A DNA stretch of 64,000 bases from the NCBI RefSeq assembly GCF_028765545.1, contig NZ_JARACP010000007.1, positions 62,001 to 126,000 of the forward strand. The letters are read 5' to 3'. Shown here piece after piece: positions 1 to 7,535 of this stretch. Under the pieces are notes generated by a model. The model saw only the letters and a list, made by a program, of their open reading frames with translations, searched no databases and had not been told where the DNA came from. This stretch comes from Aliivibrio sp. S4MY1 (GTDB lineage: Bacteria; Pseudomonadota; Gammaproteobacteria; Enterobacterales; Vibrionaceae). Position 1 is the first letter of the stretch; each line of letters opens with the position of its first letter. The position numbers and the translations under genes are program-made.

Positions 1-452
1 ATGTTAAAAAAGATTTCTCAACTATGGTTTTTATCGATATTGGTTTTGGGATTGGTGCTGGGATTATTTATAATGGTGAGTTATTTAAGGGGGGGTTCAA
101 TAATGCTGGTCAAGTTGGTTTATCCTTCCCGTATGGAAAGGAAAGGCCATCATATCTTGACTTCGTGAGCCGAAAAGAACTGCCGCTAGAACAATGGGTT
201 GCTCGTAGTGCGGTACAAATTGAACAGATATTGTCGAATTGTATTCAGTGGATTGATCCACAGTTAATTATATTAGGTGGTTCGCTTCCTAATTCTGTAG
301 CCGAAGAGTTAATCAAAATTTTGTCAGAACGCATTAGTACACTTGTTCCTAGTGATGCCAGTTCACCAAAATTAATTCTATCGCCAAACAGTGAGAAAAG
401 TTCAACACTAGGTGCATCTATCATCCCATTTTATAATGAATTTTACGTATAA
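1..452 (+). CDS. ROK-family sugar kinase/regulator, C-terminal part
   Basis: The reading frame is open from the window edge (first full codon at position 3), so the gene starts upstream and only about 150 residues are seen. The glycine-rich DIGFGIGAGII segment and the later LIILGGSL segment are the phosphate/nucleotide-binding signatures of ROK kinases and ROK repressors such as NagC and Mlc. The usual ROK zinc motif (CxCGxxGC) should follow the GGFNNAGQVG stretch but is absent; the sequence passes straight into SFPYGKERPSYL. Which sugar it acts on cannot be told. It ends about 60 bp before galT in the same direction and may be in one operon with it. Confidence 0.75.
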   Translation, partial: VKKDFSTMVFIDIGFGIGAGIIYNGELFKGGFNNAGQVGLSFPYGKERPSYLDFVSRKELPLEQWVARSAVQIEQILSNCIQWIDPQLIILGGSLPNSVAEELIKILSERISTLVPSDASSPKLILSPNSEKSSTLGASIIPFYNEFYV

Positions 453-513
453 CCCTACGAGTTAAATCTATTATTTAACGTATAGGATTAGCAAGAAAAT
501 AAGGTTGAGTAAT

Positions 514-1563
514 ATGTTGAATATTGAATTTAACCCGATGGAACATCCACACCGTCGTTATAATCCGTTAACGGGTCAGTGGATTTTAGTCTCTCCCCAT
601 CGTGCAAAACGCCCCTGGAGCGGTGCAGATGAAAAACCTGAGTTCGACGAACAACCAAGCTATGATGAGAAGTGCTTTCTTTGCCCAACTAATGAACGTA
701 TCTGTGATGAGATAAACCCAAATTACCATGGTACATATGTATTTGATAATGATTTTTCTGCGTTAATGGTAGATTCGCCAGATACACCAGAGTCAGGCAA
801 CCCGTTATTCAAAACACAAGCTGTACGTGGTTTGAGTCGAGTAATCTGTTTTTCGCCTGATCACAGCAAAACACTTCCTGAGTTATCTGTTGAAAAAATA
901 GGTGACGTGATTAATGCGTGGAGCGAGCAGATTGAAGAATTAGGCAATGATTATGTTTGGGTGCAAGCGTTTGAGAATAAGGGCGTAGCTATGGGCTGTT
1001 CTCAGCCTCACCCTCATGGACAAATTTGGGCTAGCAGCTTTTTACCAAATGAAATTGAACGTAAAGATCATCACTTGAAAACATATTATAAAAAATATGG
1101 TAGTAACTTATTAGTTGATTACGTGCGTTCTGAACTAAAAGATGGCTCCCGTATTGTTTTCGAAACTGAATACTGGTTGGCGCTGGTACCTTATTGGGCA
1201 GCGTGGCCATTTGAAACCATGCTGCTACCAAAAAAACATATTCGCCGCATGAGTGAACTTAATGAAGAATTGCGTAATGACTTAGCTATTGCAATTAAAA
1301 AGTTAACTAGCCGTTACGATAATTTGTTTCAATGTTCTTTTCCTTATTCTATGGGATGGCATTATGCTCCATTCTTCAATGAAGATAAGGATATTGAGCA
1401 TTGGCAATTACATGCTTTGTTTTATCCACCGTTACTTCGCAGTGCAAGTGTACGTAAGTTTATGGTGGGATATGAAATGTTAGCGGAAAGCCAAAGAGAT
1501 TTGACCGCAGAGCAAGCCGCGCAAAGGTTACGTGACTTAAGTGATGAACATTACAAAACGTAA
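514..1563 (+). CDS. galT: Galactose-1-phosphate uridylyltransferase GalT
   Basis: Transfers UMP from UDP-glucose to galactose-1-phosphate in the Leloir pathway, in the cytoplasm. The 349 residues match the E. coli protein closely from the N-terminal [20 protein letters not shown] onward. The metal-site CFLC pair, the [12 protein letters not shown] segment and the catalytic HPH (residues 166-168, nucleophile H168) are all present. I chose ATG 514 because AAGG at 501-504 is correctly spaced for it; an in-frame TTG at 505 lies directly against that ribosome site and is less likely. No galK, galE or galM is visible downstream; they may lie before the window. Very confident. Confidence 0.97.
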   Translation: MLNIEFNPMEHPHRRYNPLTGQWILVSPHRAKRPWSGADEKPEFDEQPSYDEKCFLCPTNERICDEINPNYHGTYVFDNDFSALMVDSPDTPESGNPLFKTQAVRGLSRVICFSPDHSKTLPELSVEKIGDVINAWSEQIEELGNDYVWVQAFENKGVAMGCSQPHPHGQIWASSFLPNEIERKDHHLKTYYKKYGSNLLVDYVRSELKDGSRIVFETEYWLALVPYWAAWPFETMLLPKKHIRRMSELNEELRNDLAIAIKKLTSRYDNLFQCSFPYSMGWHYAPFFNEDKDIEHWQLHALFYPPLLRSASVRKFMVGYEMLAESQRDLTAEQAAQRLRDLSDEHYKT

Positions 1564-1712
1564 ACTGGCACATTTTTTAGAACTATTTCAATAAAAATAT
1601 ATCCACATTCACATGGGTAATATTTATTAAAATCGTAAATTGTTTTAATTTTTGTTTATTCATTCTTCTTCGATGAATGAATGGTTTTATTTAAATTATA
1701 GTAAGGTTAAAA

Positions 1713-2564
1713 ATGTTTAATAAATTGATGCCAATCACATTGTTGGCTTTCGCTCCTGGTTATACATATGCTGAACAATTAATTGATAAAGAGGTTATAA
1801 CGCCTGATATCAGAGTCGGTTCGATAAATATTATGGCATCAAGAATGGGTAGTACCGATAACTTAGTATTGGCGATAAAGAAGATGGACGCAGACGTTAT
1901 CGCTTTACAAGAGGTAGATAAACTGACCAACCGCTCAGGCGTTAATTTTAGCTCTGTAGGTGAAAAACCTATAGATCAGGCCAAATATATTGCTGATAAA
2001 CTTGGAATGCAGTCATACTTTTGTGGCGCGATTGAACATGATGGCGGCAAGTATGGTTCAGCTGTTATTTCTAAATACCCAATTAAATTAGTAAAAAAAG
2101 CAGACCTTCCTAATGCTGAAGGTGGTGAACAGCGAACTGCATGTGCGGTAGAAATTGACATTCCTGATTATCCTGCACCACTCATGATTGTTGCGACGCA
2201 TTTAGACCATAGCTCACCTGAATTACGTCTGAAACAGGTCGACTTTTTGCAGACGCAATTCTCATCATGGCAGTTTGCACACGCACTACCAATCATCATC
2301 GGCGATTTGAATTTCGGGCCGACATCTGAAGAATATAAGAATATAACAGCTTGGTTTAATGATACAGATATTGATCTACAATTAACCGCGCCATCTTGGA
2401 ATCCCGATAGAAAAATTGATTACATATTAACTTCTAACGCGCAACAATGGGATATTAAAAGCGTAAGCATTCCTAAACCAACTGACAAGGTCGGAAAGAC
2501 AATTTATGCCCGTACGACAGACCATTTGCCTATGGTTGTAGAGATGAATCTTATTAAACAGTAA
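1713..2564 (+). CDS. Secreted endonuclease/exonuclease/phosphatase-fold protein
   Basis: A 283-residue protein with a Sec signal peptide (MFNKLMPITLLAFAPGYTYA, cleavage before EQ) and the complete EEP core: ALQEVD (metal-binding Glu), GKYGSAVISKYPI, THLDH, IIGDLNF (Asp/Asn) and the terminal TTDHLPM (catalytic Asp-His). It should therefore be a periplasmic or extracellular metal-dependent phosphodiesterase. The substrate, whether DNA, inositol phosphate or sphingomyelin-like lipid, is not determined by the motifs. It stands alone, 149 bp after galT, and ends at its own terminator. Domain assignment firm, substrate unknown. Confidence 0.88.
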   Translation: MFNKLMPITLLAFAPGYTYAEQLIDKEVITPDIRVGSINIMASRMGSTDNLVLAIKKMDADVIALQEVDKLTNRSGVNFSSVGEKPIDQAKYIADKLGMQSYFCGAIEHDGGKYGSAVISKYPIKLVKKADLPNAEGGEQRTACAVEIDIPDYPAPLMIVATHLDHSSPELRLKQVDFLQTQFSSWQFAHALPIIIGDLNFGPTSEEYKNITAWFNDTDIDLQLTAPSWNPDRKIDYILTSNAQQWDIKSVSIPKPTDKVGKTIYARTTDHLPMVVEMNLIKQ

Positions 2565-2569
2565 TTCTA

Positions 2570-2597
2570 AGCCACCTGTTTATCTAGGTGGCTTTTT
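2570..2597 (+). terminator. Rho-independent terminator after the EEP gene
   Basis: Perfect 8-bp stem AGCCACCT (2570-2577) / AGGTGGCT (2586-2593) with an 8-nt loop, followed by TTTT. It lies 6 bp after the stop codon and separates this gene from the convergent pair on the other strand. Confidence 0.9.
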
Positions 2598-2610
2598 ACA
2601 TCTGTCCTCT

Positions 2611-4068
2611 TTAGAAATCGCCTAATAATTGTCTATTCATTAAGTCACGAACTTGGCTATCACTTAGTGGATAGTTATAAATTGCAATATCGTCAATGGC
2701 TGTGATGTTATTTGTTAAATCAGGTTTATATAAGTTAGGACTACCGAAGCCAACGTGAGAATAATTACCAGTTAAGTTTAAAGGTATTACACCATGCATA
2801 GTGTACATTTTCTTGAAAGGTTCATTGTGGTCAAAATAAGGGTCATGAGTAAAGACCGTTGTTCTACCATGATTTAGTACTAATACAAATTGTCTCCAAA
2901 CGTCGTTGTTTTGTTTTATTTTTTGTGGTTCTGTAAGCCAAATCATCCAATCTCTTTTGTCTTTTGGTGAGATCTGAGTTGTTTTTGGGAGTCCAATATA
3001 ACCATGGTTTGAAACAGCTAGTCCCGCTGGCATGTTATATCCACCATGTAAATTTGAATCTAATGCCCAAAATGCATAGTTCCAGTATTTATCAGTGCGT
3101 TGAGGGTAATCTCTTCTATTGTCTGCTGTAGCAACTTTAGCCCAAAAGGAAATAGTTGCGCCATTGTTAGAATCTAGAATTTTCTTTATTTCCTCTATAT
3201 CTAGCTCTAATGACCCCCCTGGATGGAAATAGGCCGCATGTTGATCTCTGCCAAATCGGTCAGTTCCATAATTAAGTCGGTGGGGAGACGCACAAGTTTT
3301 ACTTCCAAATATATCACAAGGGTTCGATTCTAAAGGGAAATACATTGTAGGCTCATGTAGGCTTGCCCCTACAACACTACGAATAATCCAATAGTGATTC
3401 CAATAATCAGCATACCCATCACCACAAACATGTTTGCCTTCCATTGAGCCATAACTCCCAGTGAAAATATTGTGATTTCCATCAGCTAGTCTTGTAATTC
3501 CGCTATCTGAATGGTAATTATTAAAACCGTAATACACATCCCATTGAGCCATCGAGCTTGGATTACCATAGCCTAACCAAACAATTGAAGATTGACTACT
3601 ATCACACATTGCTGCAGACACTGGCTTGTATGCGTTAATTGGCTCATCAGCCCAAGCTGTCATTATTTTCCTTCTGTAAGGTAATTTACTATAATCTTGA
3701 TATCGATGATAAAACATAGATGATTTAAGGTAATTAAAATCATAGTACCATAAATTATCATAGTTAAATTTATCGAATGGTGTTATGGTATGAGAATTCC
3801 TATCAGCATCTCCACTAATTACATCAGCAACAGCAATCCAGCCCCCACCATCATTAAAACTTTTTAATCTAGTATTGCCATTGTGAGTTAGTATGGAAAA
3901 TAATCGTGCATTTTTATCGCTAATTCCGTATATATTTTCCCAACCAATATCACTGATGTTTCTCATTTTATATGGGTATTCAATTTCAGGCATTTCCCAA
4001 GGTTCCCACGGAGCCGATTGAACTGAAAATGAAGTTAAAATGATAAAAATATACTTTATATTATTCAT
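2611..4068 (-). CDS. Secreted protein with C-terminal LamG-like lectin fold
   Basis: 485 residues with a signal peptide (MNNIKYIFIILTSFSVQSA). The N-terminal ~240 residues are rich in Trp, Tyr and Asp and I do not recognise them. From about residue 243 the pattern (YFPLESN, later AAYFHPGGSLEL, then ATISFWAKV, and ITAIDDIAIYNYPLSDSQVRDL near the end) is that of LamG/concanavalin-A-like jelly-roll domains, which bind glycans. The start codon lies 1 bp after the stop of the glycerophosphodiesterase gene, so the two are co-transcribed and probably act together outside the cell. Binding of host or microbial surface glycans is inference. Confidence 0.7.
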   Translation of the reverse strand: MNNIKYIFIILTSFSVQSAPWEPWEMPEIEYPYKMRNISDIGWENIYGISDKNARLFSILTHNGNTRLKSFNDGGGWIAVADVISGDADRNSHTITPFDKFNYDNLWYYDFNYLKSSMFYHRYQDYSKLPYRRKIMTAWADEPINAYKPVSAAMCDSSQSSIVWLGYGNPSSMAQWDVYYGFNNYHSDSGITRLADGNHNIFTGSYGSMEGKHVCGDGYADYWNHYWIIRSVVGASLHEPTMYFPLESNPCDIFGSKTCASPHRLNYGTDRFGRDQHAAYFHPGGSLELDIEEIKKILDSNNGATISFWAKVATADNRRDYPQRTDKYWNYAFWALDSNLHGGYNMPAGLAVSNHGYIGLPKTTQISPKDKRDWMIWLTEPQKIKQNNDVWRQFVLVLNHGRTTVFTHDPYFDHNEPFKKMYTMHGVIPLNLTGNYSHVGFGSPNLYKPDLTNNITAIDDIAIYNYPLSDSQVRDLMNRQLLGDF

Positions 4069-4069
4069 G

Positions 4070-5116
4070 CTATTGCTCCAAATGGCGCTTGCCCATAATT
4101 TCTAAGTAATCGATAAGTAATAAAGGATGATCTGATATCACAAACTGAGAACGGGTTTTTAAAATGCTGTCAAAATTACCTCGTATATCATTATCATCCA
4201 TGTCAACCCACTGAAAAGTGGAATTATCAAATCGACCTTTAGGACTTTCTGGCCACTGATCAAATAAGCCATTCCAACCATTCCCAGAAATTATTTGTTC
4301 AACCATCCCTCCAGGAGTAAGGAAGGGTGATTTGTAATTTTTAATCACTAATTCGAAGCTTTTTACGCCTAAATTTTTAAATTCTTTAAATCTCGCTTCG
4401 TAATCAGGCATGTTGTCATAAATTATTGGAGTGAAAAGCATTTCTTTAAAATCTGTTATGCCTTTTATTGCTTCATTCACATCAGTTGGTGTTGCGGTAC
4501 TTTTTATAACCGAATACTCTAATAATCCTTTATTTTTTAATTTTGTGACTAAAGTTCTTAATGTCGCTACATCTCTGGTTTTAAGATCGTAATTTGCAAT
4601 CAATCTTGGGAAATGAGTCTCTTCATCCCAAATTAGATCTAAGAATTGATCGATTGTTAGAACATTGTCATCTGTTACCTCAAGAAGGCGATTTCTATAT
4701 CTCATCTGTTTTAATTGATCTGTTGTGTAATTTTCGACATATCCTGTTACTGGATGACCGTTAGGATCTGTTAGTAATCTATCAACAATAGAATCGTGAA
4801 AAATAACGTGCTCTCCTGTTGTTGGACTATCAGCGGTAGCTCTAACATCCATTTCAATACATTCAATTCCGTAGGTCACTGTGTCAACAAGTGCTGAAAT
4901 ACTATTTTCTGCTGCTGTATCTAGCCAGAGTCCACGATGAGCACAGACTGGGATGAAATTTGGATTTGATTTTGGATCCTTTATTATGGCCATTATTTTT
5001 TTTATTCTTTCAGGTGTTATCGGTTCATATCTATCCTCTTGGTTGTATTCTGAGCTCGCCATTACTGACAATGTTGTAACTAATGCAATGCAACATGCTA
5101 TTAATGAATATTTCAT
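4070..5116 (-). CDS. Secreted glycerophosphodiester phosphodiesterase family protein
   Basis: 348 residues starting at ATG 5116, chosen because MKYSLIACCIALVTTLSVMA is a good signal peptide and GGAG lies about 6 bp before it; an upstream in-frame ATG at 5149 would bury the signal. The GDPD core is intact: HRG and ENS near residues 55-68, EMDVR, and FHD, giving the catalytic His pair and metal-binding Glu/Asp. The family hydrolyses glycerophosphodiesters to glycerol-3-phosphate plus an alcohol; the same fold also gives secreted phospholipase-D toxins. It is the first gene of a two-gene operon with the LamG protein. Substrate unproven. Confidence 0.85.
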   Translation of the reverse strand: MKYSLIACCIALVTTLSVMASSEYNQEDRYEPITPERIKKIMAIIKDPKSNPNFIPVCAHRGLWLDTAAENSISALVDTVTYGIECIEMDVRATADSPTTGEHVIFHDSIVDRLLTDPNGHPVTGYVENYTTDQLKQMRYRNRLLEVTDDNVLTIDQFLDLIWDEETHFPRLIANYDLKTRDVATLRTLVTKLKNKGLLEYSVIKSTATPTDVNEAIKGITDFKEMLFTPIIYDNMPDYEARFKEFKNLGVKSFELVIKNYKSPFLTPGGMVEQIISGNGWNGLFDQWPESPKGRFDNSTFQWVDMDDNDIRGNFDSILKTRSQFVISDHPLLLIDYLEIMGKRHLEQ

Positions 5117-5289
5117 AAAAACTCCAGTTTTCCATTCAATTTTATGCAATTATAAGAATACAAAAAGGTTTTGAATGTGATATTCGTCCGTAACTTGTAA
5201 CTAATATGTATTCTGTTTGGAGTTAATGTTTACATGGCGGCATAAACCATGTCTAAAAAATACATTCTAAGGTAGCTAACTATACGAGT

Positions 5290-5563
5290 TTGCGAACAAA
5301 CATTACTAACAAACTAACTTACTGAACATTGACCGATGTATCATCAAACATATAATGTAAACAATCCGCATTTCCATTAATTTACCCATAAAACCGCAAA
5401 CATCAGATAAATAATCGGATTTTCTTGACGGTTAGCAATTTTATCGTTATTAATATGTACTAGACATACGGTTAAATTGATTTTTGAGAAAAACAGATAA
5501 CCCATTGTAATTACAGCGCTTTTAGTTGATAGGTGTAGCATTCAAATCCCTATCCCTCCACCA
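5290..5563 (+). repeat. Element right-end repeat, copy A
   Basis: About 270 bp that recur at 11228-11490 and 51271-51532. They begin with AACAAACATTACTAAC-like heptads, run through ACTGAACATTGACCGAT and GATAAATAATCGGATTT, and end in the attachment-like sequence. No gene is visible in it. In copies A and B it is followed directly by a recombinase gene; in copy D it is followed by ordinary chromosome, so it marks the right terminus of each element. Confidence 0.85.
5540..5563 (+). repeat. att-like site A
   Basis: 24 bp ending CTATCCCTCCACCA, present intact at 5540, 45838 and 51509 and in shortened form at 11473. It lies exactly where right-end repeat meets the next element's left end. The CCACCA ending followed by a terminator hairpin resembles the 3' end of a tRNA or tmRNA gene, but no such gene body is visible. 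Confidence 0.75.
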
Positions 5564-5570
5564 AACATTA

Positions 5571-5596
5571 AGCCCTTGATTATTCAAGGGCTTTTC
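5571..5596 (+). terminator. Terminator hairpin after att A
   Basis: Stem AGCCCTTGA (5571-5579) / TCAAGGGCT (5584-5592), loop TTAT, then a short T run. A hairpin at the equivalent place follows att C and att D with a different stem sequence. Confidence 0.75.
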
Positions 5597-5643
5597 TCAT
5601 TTTTGGGGCTGCATTAAGTCATCACACAGGATTGACTGAGACA

Positions 5644-6960
5644 ATGTACCTTTTTCGTGCCCCAAACTCGACCTACTATACCCGCATCTGTTTGCCTAAG
5701 TCCTTACGTGACAATGGCTTTCCTTTTGACTTGAAAATTTCTTTACTCACTAAACGACGTGATGAAGCCGTCGATCGTAATTTCATCCTGGTTCCGCAAC
5801 TTAGAAAGCTCATCGATGACGCTTTCCAAGAATGCGACGCTAGTACTTTCCGCAATAAAGTTGATGAACTAGTTAACCAAGTACGAGATAGCTTTACTCT
5901 ACGCGATACAGTCCGCTTACCTGTTCGACAAATGCGAACTGCAAGTTCGCTTCAATCACAAACAGTAACAATGATTACCTCCCCTGCTACAAAGACAAAA
6001 ACCATCATTACCGTCAAAAAAGCATTCGCTAAATTTATTATTTCAAAACAACACGTTAAAGTACGCCCACTCACCATCGAGCAACTAAAACAACGAACTG
6101 AGCACTTCCTCTCTAATTTGACATCACGCTGTGTATCTCAAGTGACTAGTGCTGATGCGGTTCGCTTTCGCGACCGCTTGTATCAAGAAGGGCGTAGTTA
6201 CAAAACAAACAAAGACTATTTGGCTTCGTGTCGCCAGTTCTTCAAATGGTGTAAACAAATGAAATACGTGACGGATAATCCATTTCAAGACATCACAGTT
6301 CAAGAGCAAGCAAAGAAAAAAAGTCAAGATGAAGAGCGTGAACGTTGGTCTATAACAGATTTAGTTAAATTGTATCGCTCAACCGCATTTCAATCCAAGC
6401 CTGACGAGTTTAGATTGATTACCACCATTATGCTCTACCAAGGTTTACGCCCGAGCGAGGCGTGTCAGTTACGTGTCGCTGATATTTGTAATAAAGAAGG
6501 TATTGACTGCTTTTTGATTTCTGAGGATGGTCAAGACCAACACATTAAAACTGCAAGTAGTTTGCGTTACGTACCTATTCACCCTCTTTTAATAGAAAAA
6601 GGATTTCTAGATTATGTTGCTAACCGCAAAGCTGCACGTTGTATTCAGCTCTTTAACTATAAGCCTGATGGGAAGTGGCAAGACTGGTCGAAACGTTACT
6701 GTCAGCAGTTTGGACGCTTACAGACAGCAATAGGTATGCCTGCTAATGCACGCCCTACTGCATATAGCTTTAGACATACATTCATCGATGAACTGAAGCA
6801 AAAAGGGATTGAAGAATCACTGGTAGCACAAATTGTTGGTCATACACATCAAAGCATGACATTTGGTCGTTATGGTAAAAAATACCCAATGCAAAAATTA
6901 GCTACTGTGATTAGGAGCGTTACGTTTCTTGAATTAGAAAATAGTCGTGAGATGATTTGA
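5644..6960 (+). CDS. Tyrosine recombinase with DUF6538-like N-terminus (copy 1)
   Basis: About 438 residues from ATG 5644; a TTG at 5632 is an alternative start. The N-terminus MYLFRAPNSTYYTRICLPKSL matches the DUF6538 pattern found in front of some integrases, followed by a core-binding domain and a catalytic domain: Arg in QGLRPSEAC, TAYSFRHTF (the HxxR His is replaced by Tyr), VGHTHQSM, and nucleophile Tyr in GRYGK. It presumably recombines the att sequence immediately upstream. Nearly identical to 11571-12887 and homologous to the pseudogene at 45946. The arrangement recalls the tyrosine-recombinase mobile islands described in vibrios; membership is inference. Confidence 0.88.
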   Translation: MYLFRAPNSTYYTRICLPKSLRDNGFPFDLKISLLTKRRDEAVDRNFILVPQLRKLIDDAFQECDASTFRNKVDELVNQVRDSFTLRDTVRLPVRQMRTASSLQSQTVTMITSPATKTKTIITVKKAFAKFIISKQHVKVRPLTIEQLKQRTEHFLSNLTSRCVSQVTSADAVRFRDRLYQEGRSYKTNKDYLASCRQFFKWCKQMKYVTDNPFQDITVQEQAKKKSQDEERERWSITDLVKLYRSTAFQSKPDEFRLITTIMLYQGLRPSEACQLRVADICNKEGIDCFLISEDGQDQHIKTASSLRYVPIHPLLIEKGFLDYVANRKAARCIQLFNYKPDGKWQDWSKRYCQQFGRLQTAIGMPANARPTAYSFRHTFIDELKQKGIEESLVAQIVGHTHQSMTFGRYGKKYPMQKLATVIRSVTFLELENSREMI

Positions 6961-7535
6961 TAATCAATAAGTCAAAGGACTTATCAGCATGTAAAAATGT
7001 GGAATATGGGTACTCGCTGAAAGTGTAACGACAACGCAACCCGCTGTGCTAACGCCTTGCAGGAGCTAACTATGTCGCATTAAGCCCCCTTATTTGTTTG
7101 TAATGTTTGTTACTAACAAACAAACTCCAATAACTATAAAAATAATCATACTTATCCCCAAATGAAGTCGACGATAATCTAAACTACGTCCAAAAAGAGC
7201 TAGACGATATAAGAAAGACCAAGTAAGTATTAGAAAAATCATCTTGAAGCCTTAAATGTTTATGTAACTATCCCGCCGAATTTTAAGACTACCCAATGTG
7301 CCGTTAGCTTCGACGTACCAAACCTAATCAATTACGAATACGTTTCTTGAATAAAACTCACATAACTGTCTTTTGTTGGGATCTTTCTACTTTACTTTTT
7401 TTCTTTGTTCTTCAAAATCAGCCGCTTATTAGATATTCAAATGCCCTACACAATAGCATGTTCATTAACTGTAACTTACCTACTGTTTAATGCACGGCTA
7501 ATAACCTAAACAAGATTAATAACAAAGGATATTCC
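6961..7535 (+). other. Decayed middle of E1, no intact gene
   Basis: Directly after the recombinase are ATAAGTC-AAAG-GACTTAT (a small hairpin), a GTAACGACAACGCAACCCGCTG segment shared with 39371, and the heptad region GTTTGTTACTAACAAACAAACTCC (about 7100-7127) shared with 41006-41055. Then follows a 20-codon tail ending DDIRKTK-stop (about 7168-7230) from an unknown lost gene. The remainder up to the chitinase is AT-rich and presumably holds its promoter; I could not place one with confidence. Confidence 0.5.

Noticed and set aside
4953-5174. 73-codon frame opposite the GDPD gene
   Set aside because: Antisense shadow of the signal peptide and promoter region of a well-supported gene.
5540-5600. 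A tRNA or tmRNA gene ending at CCACCA
   Set aside because: The ~270 bp before it do not fold into a matching acceptor or T arm; the 5' partner of the acceptor stem is absent. Kept only as an att-like site.
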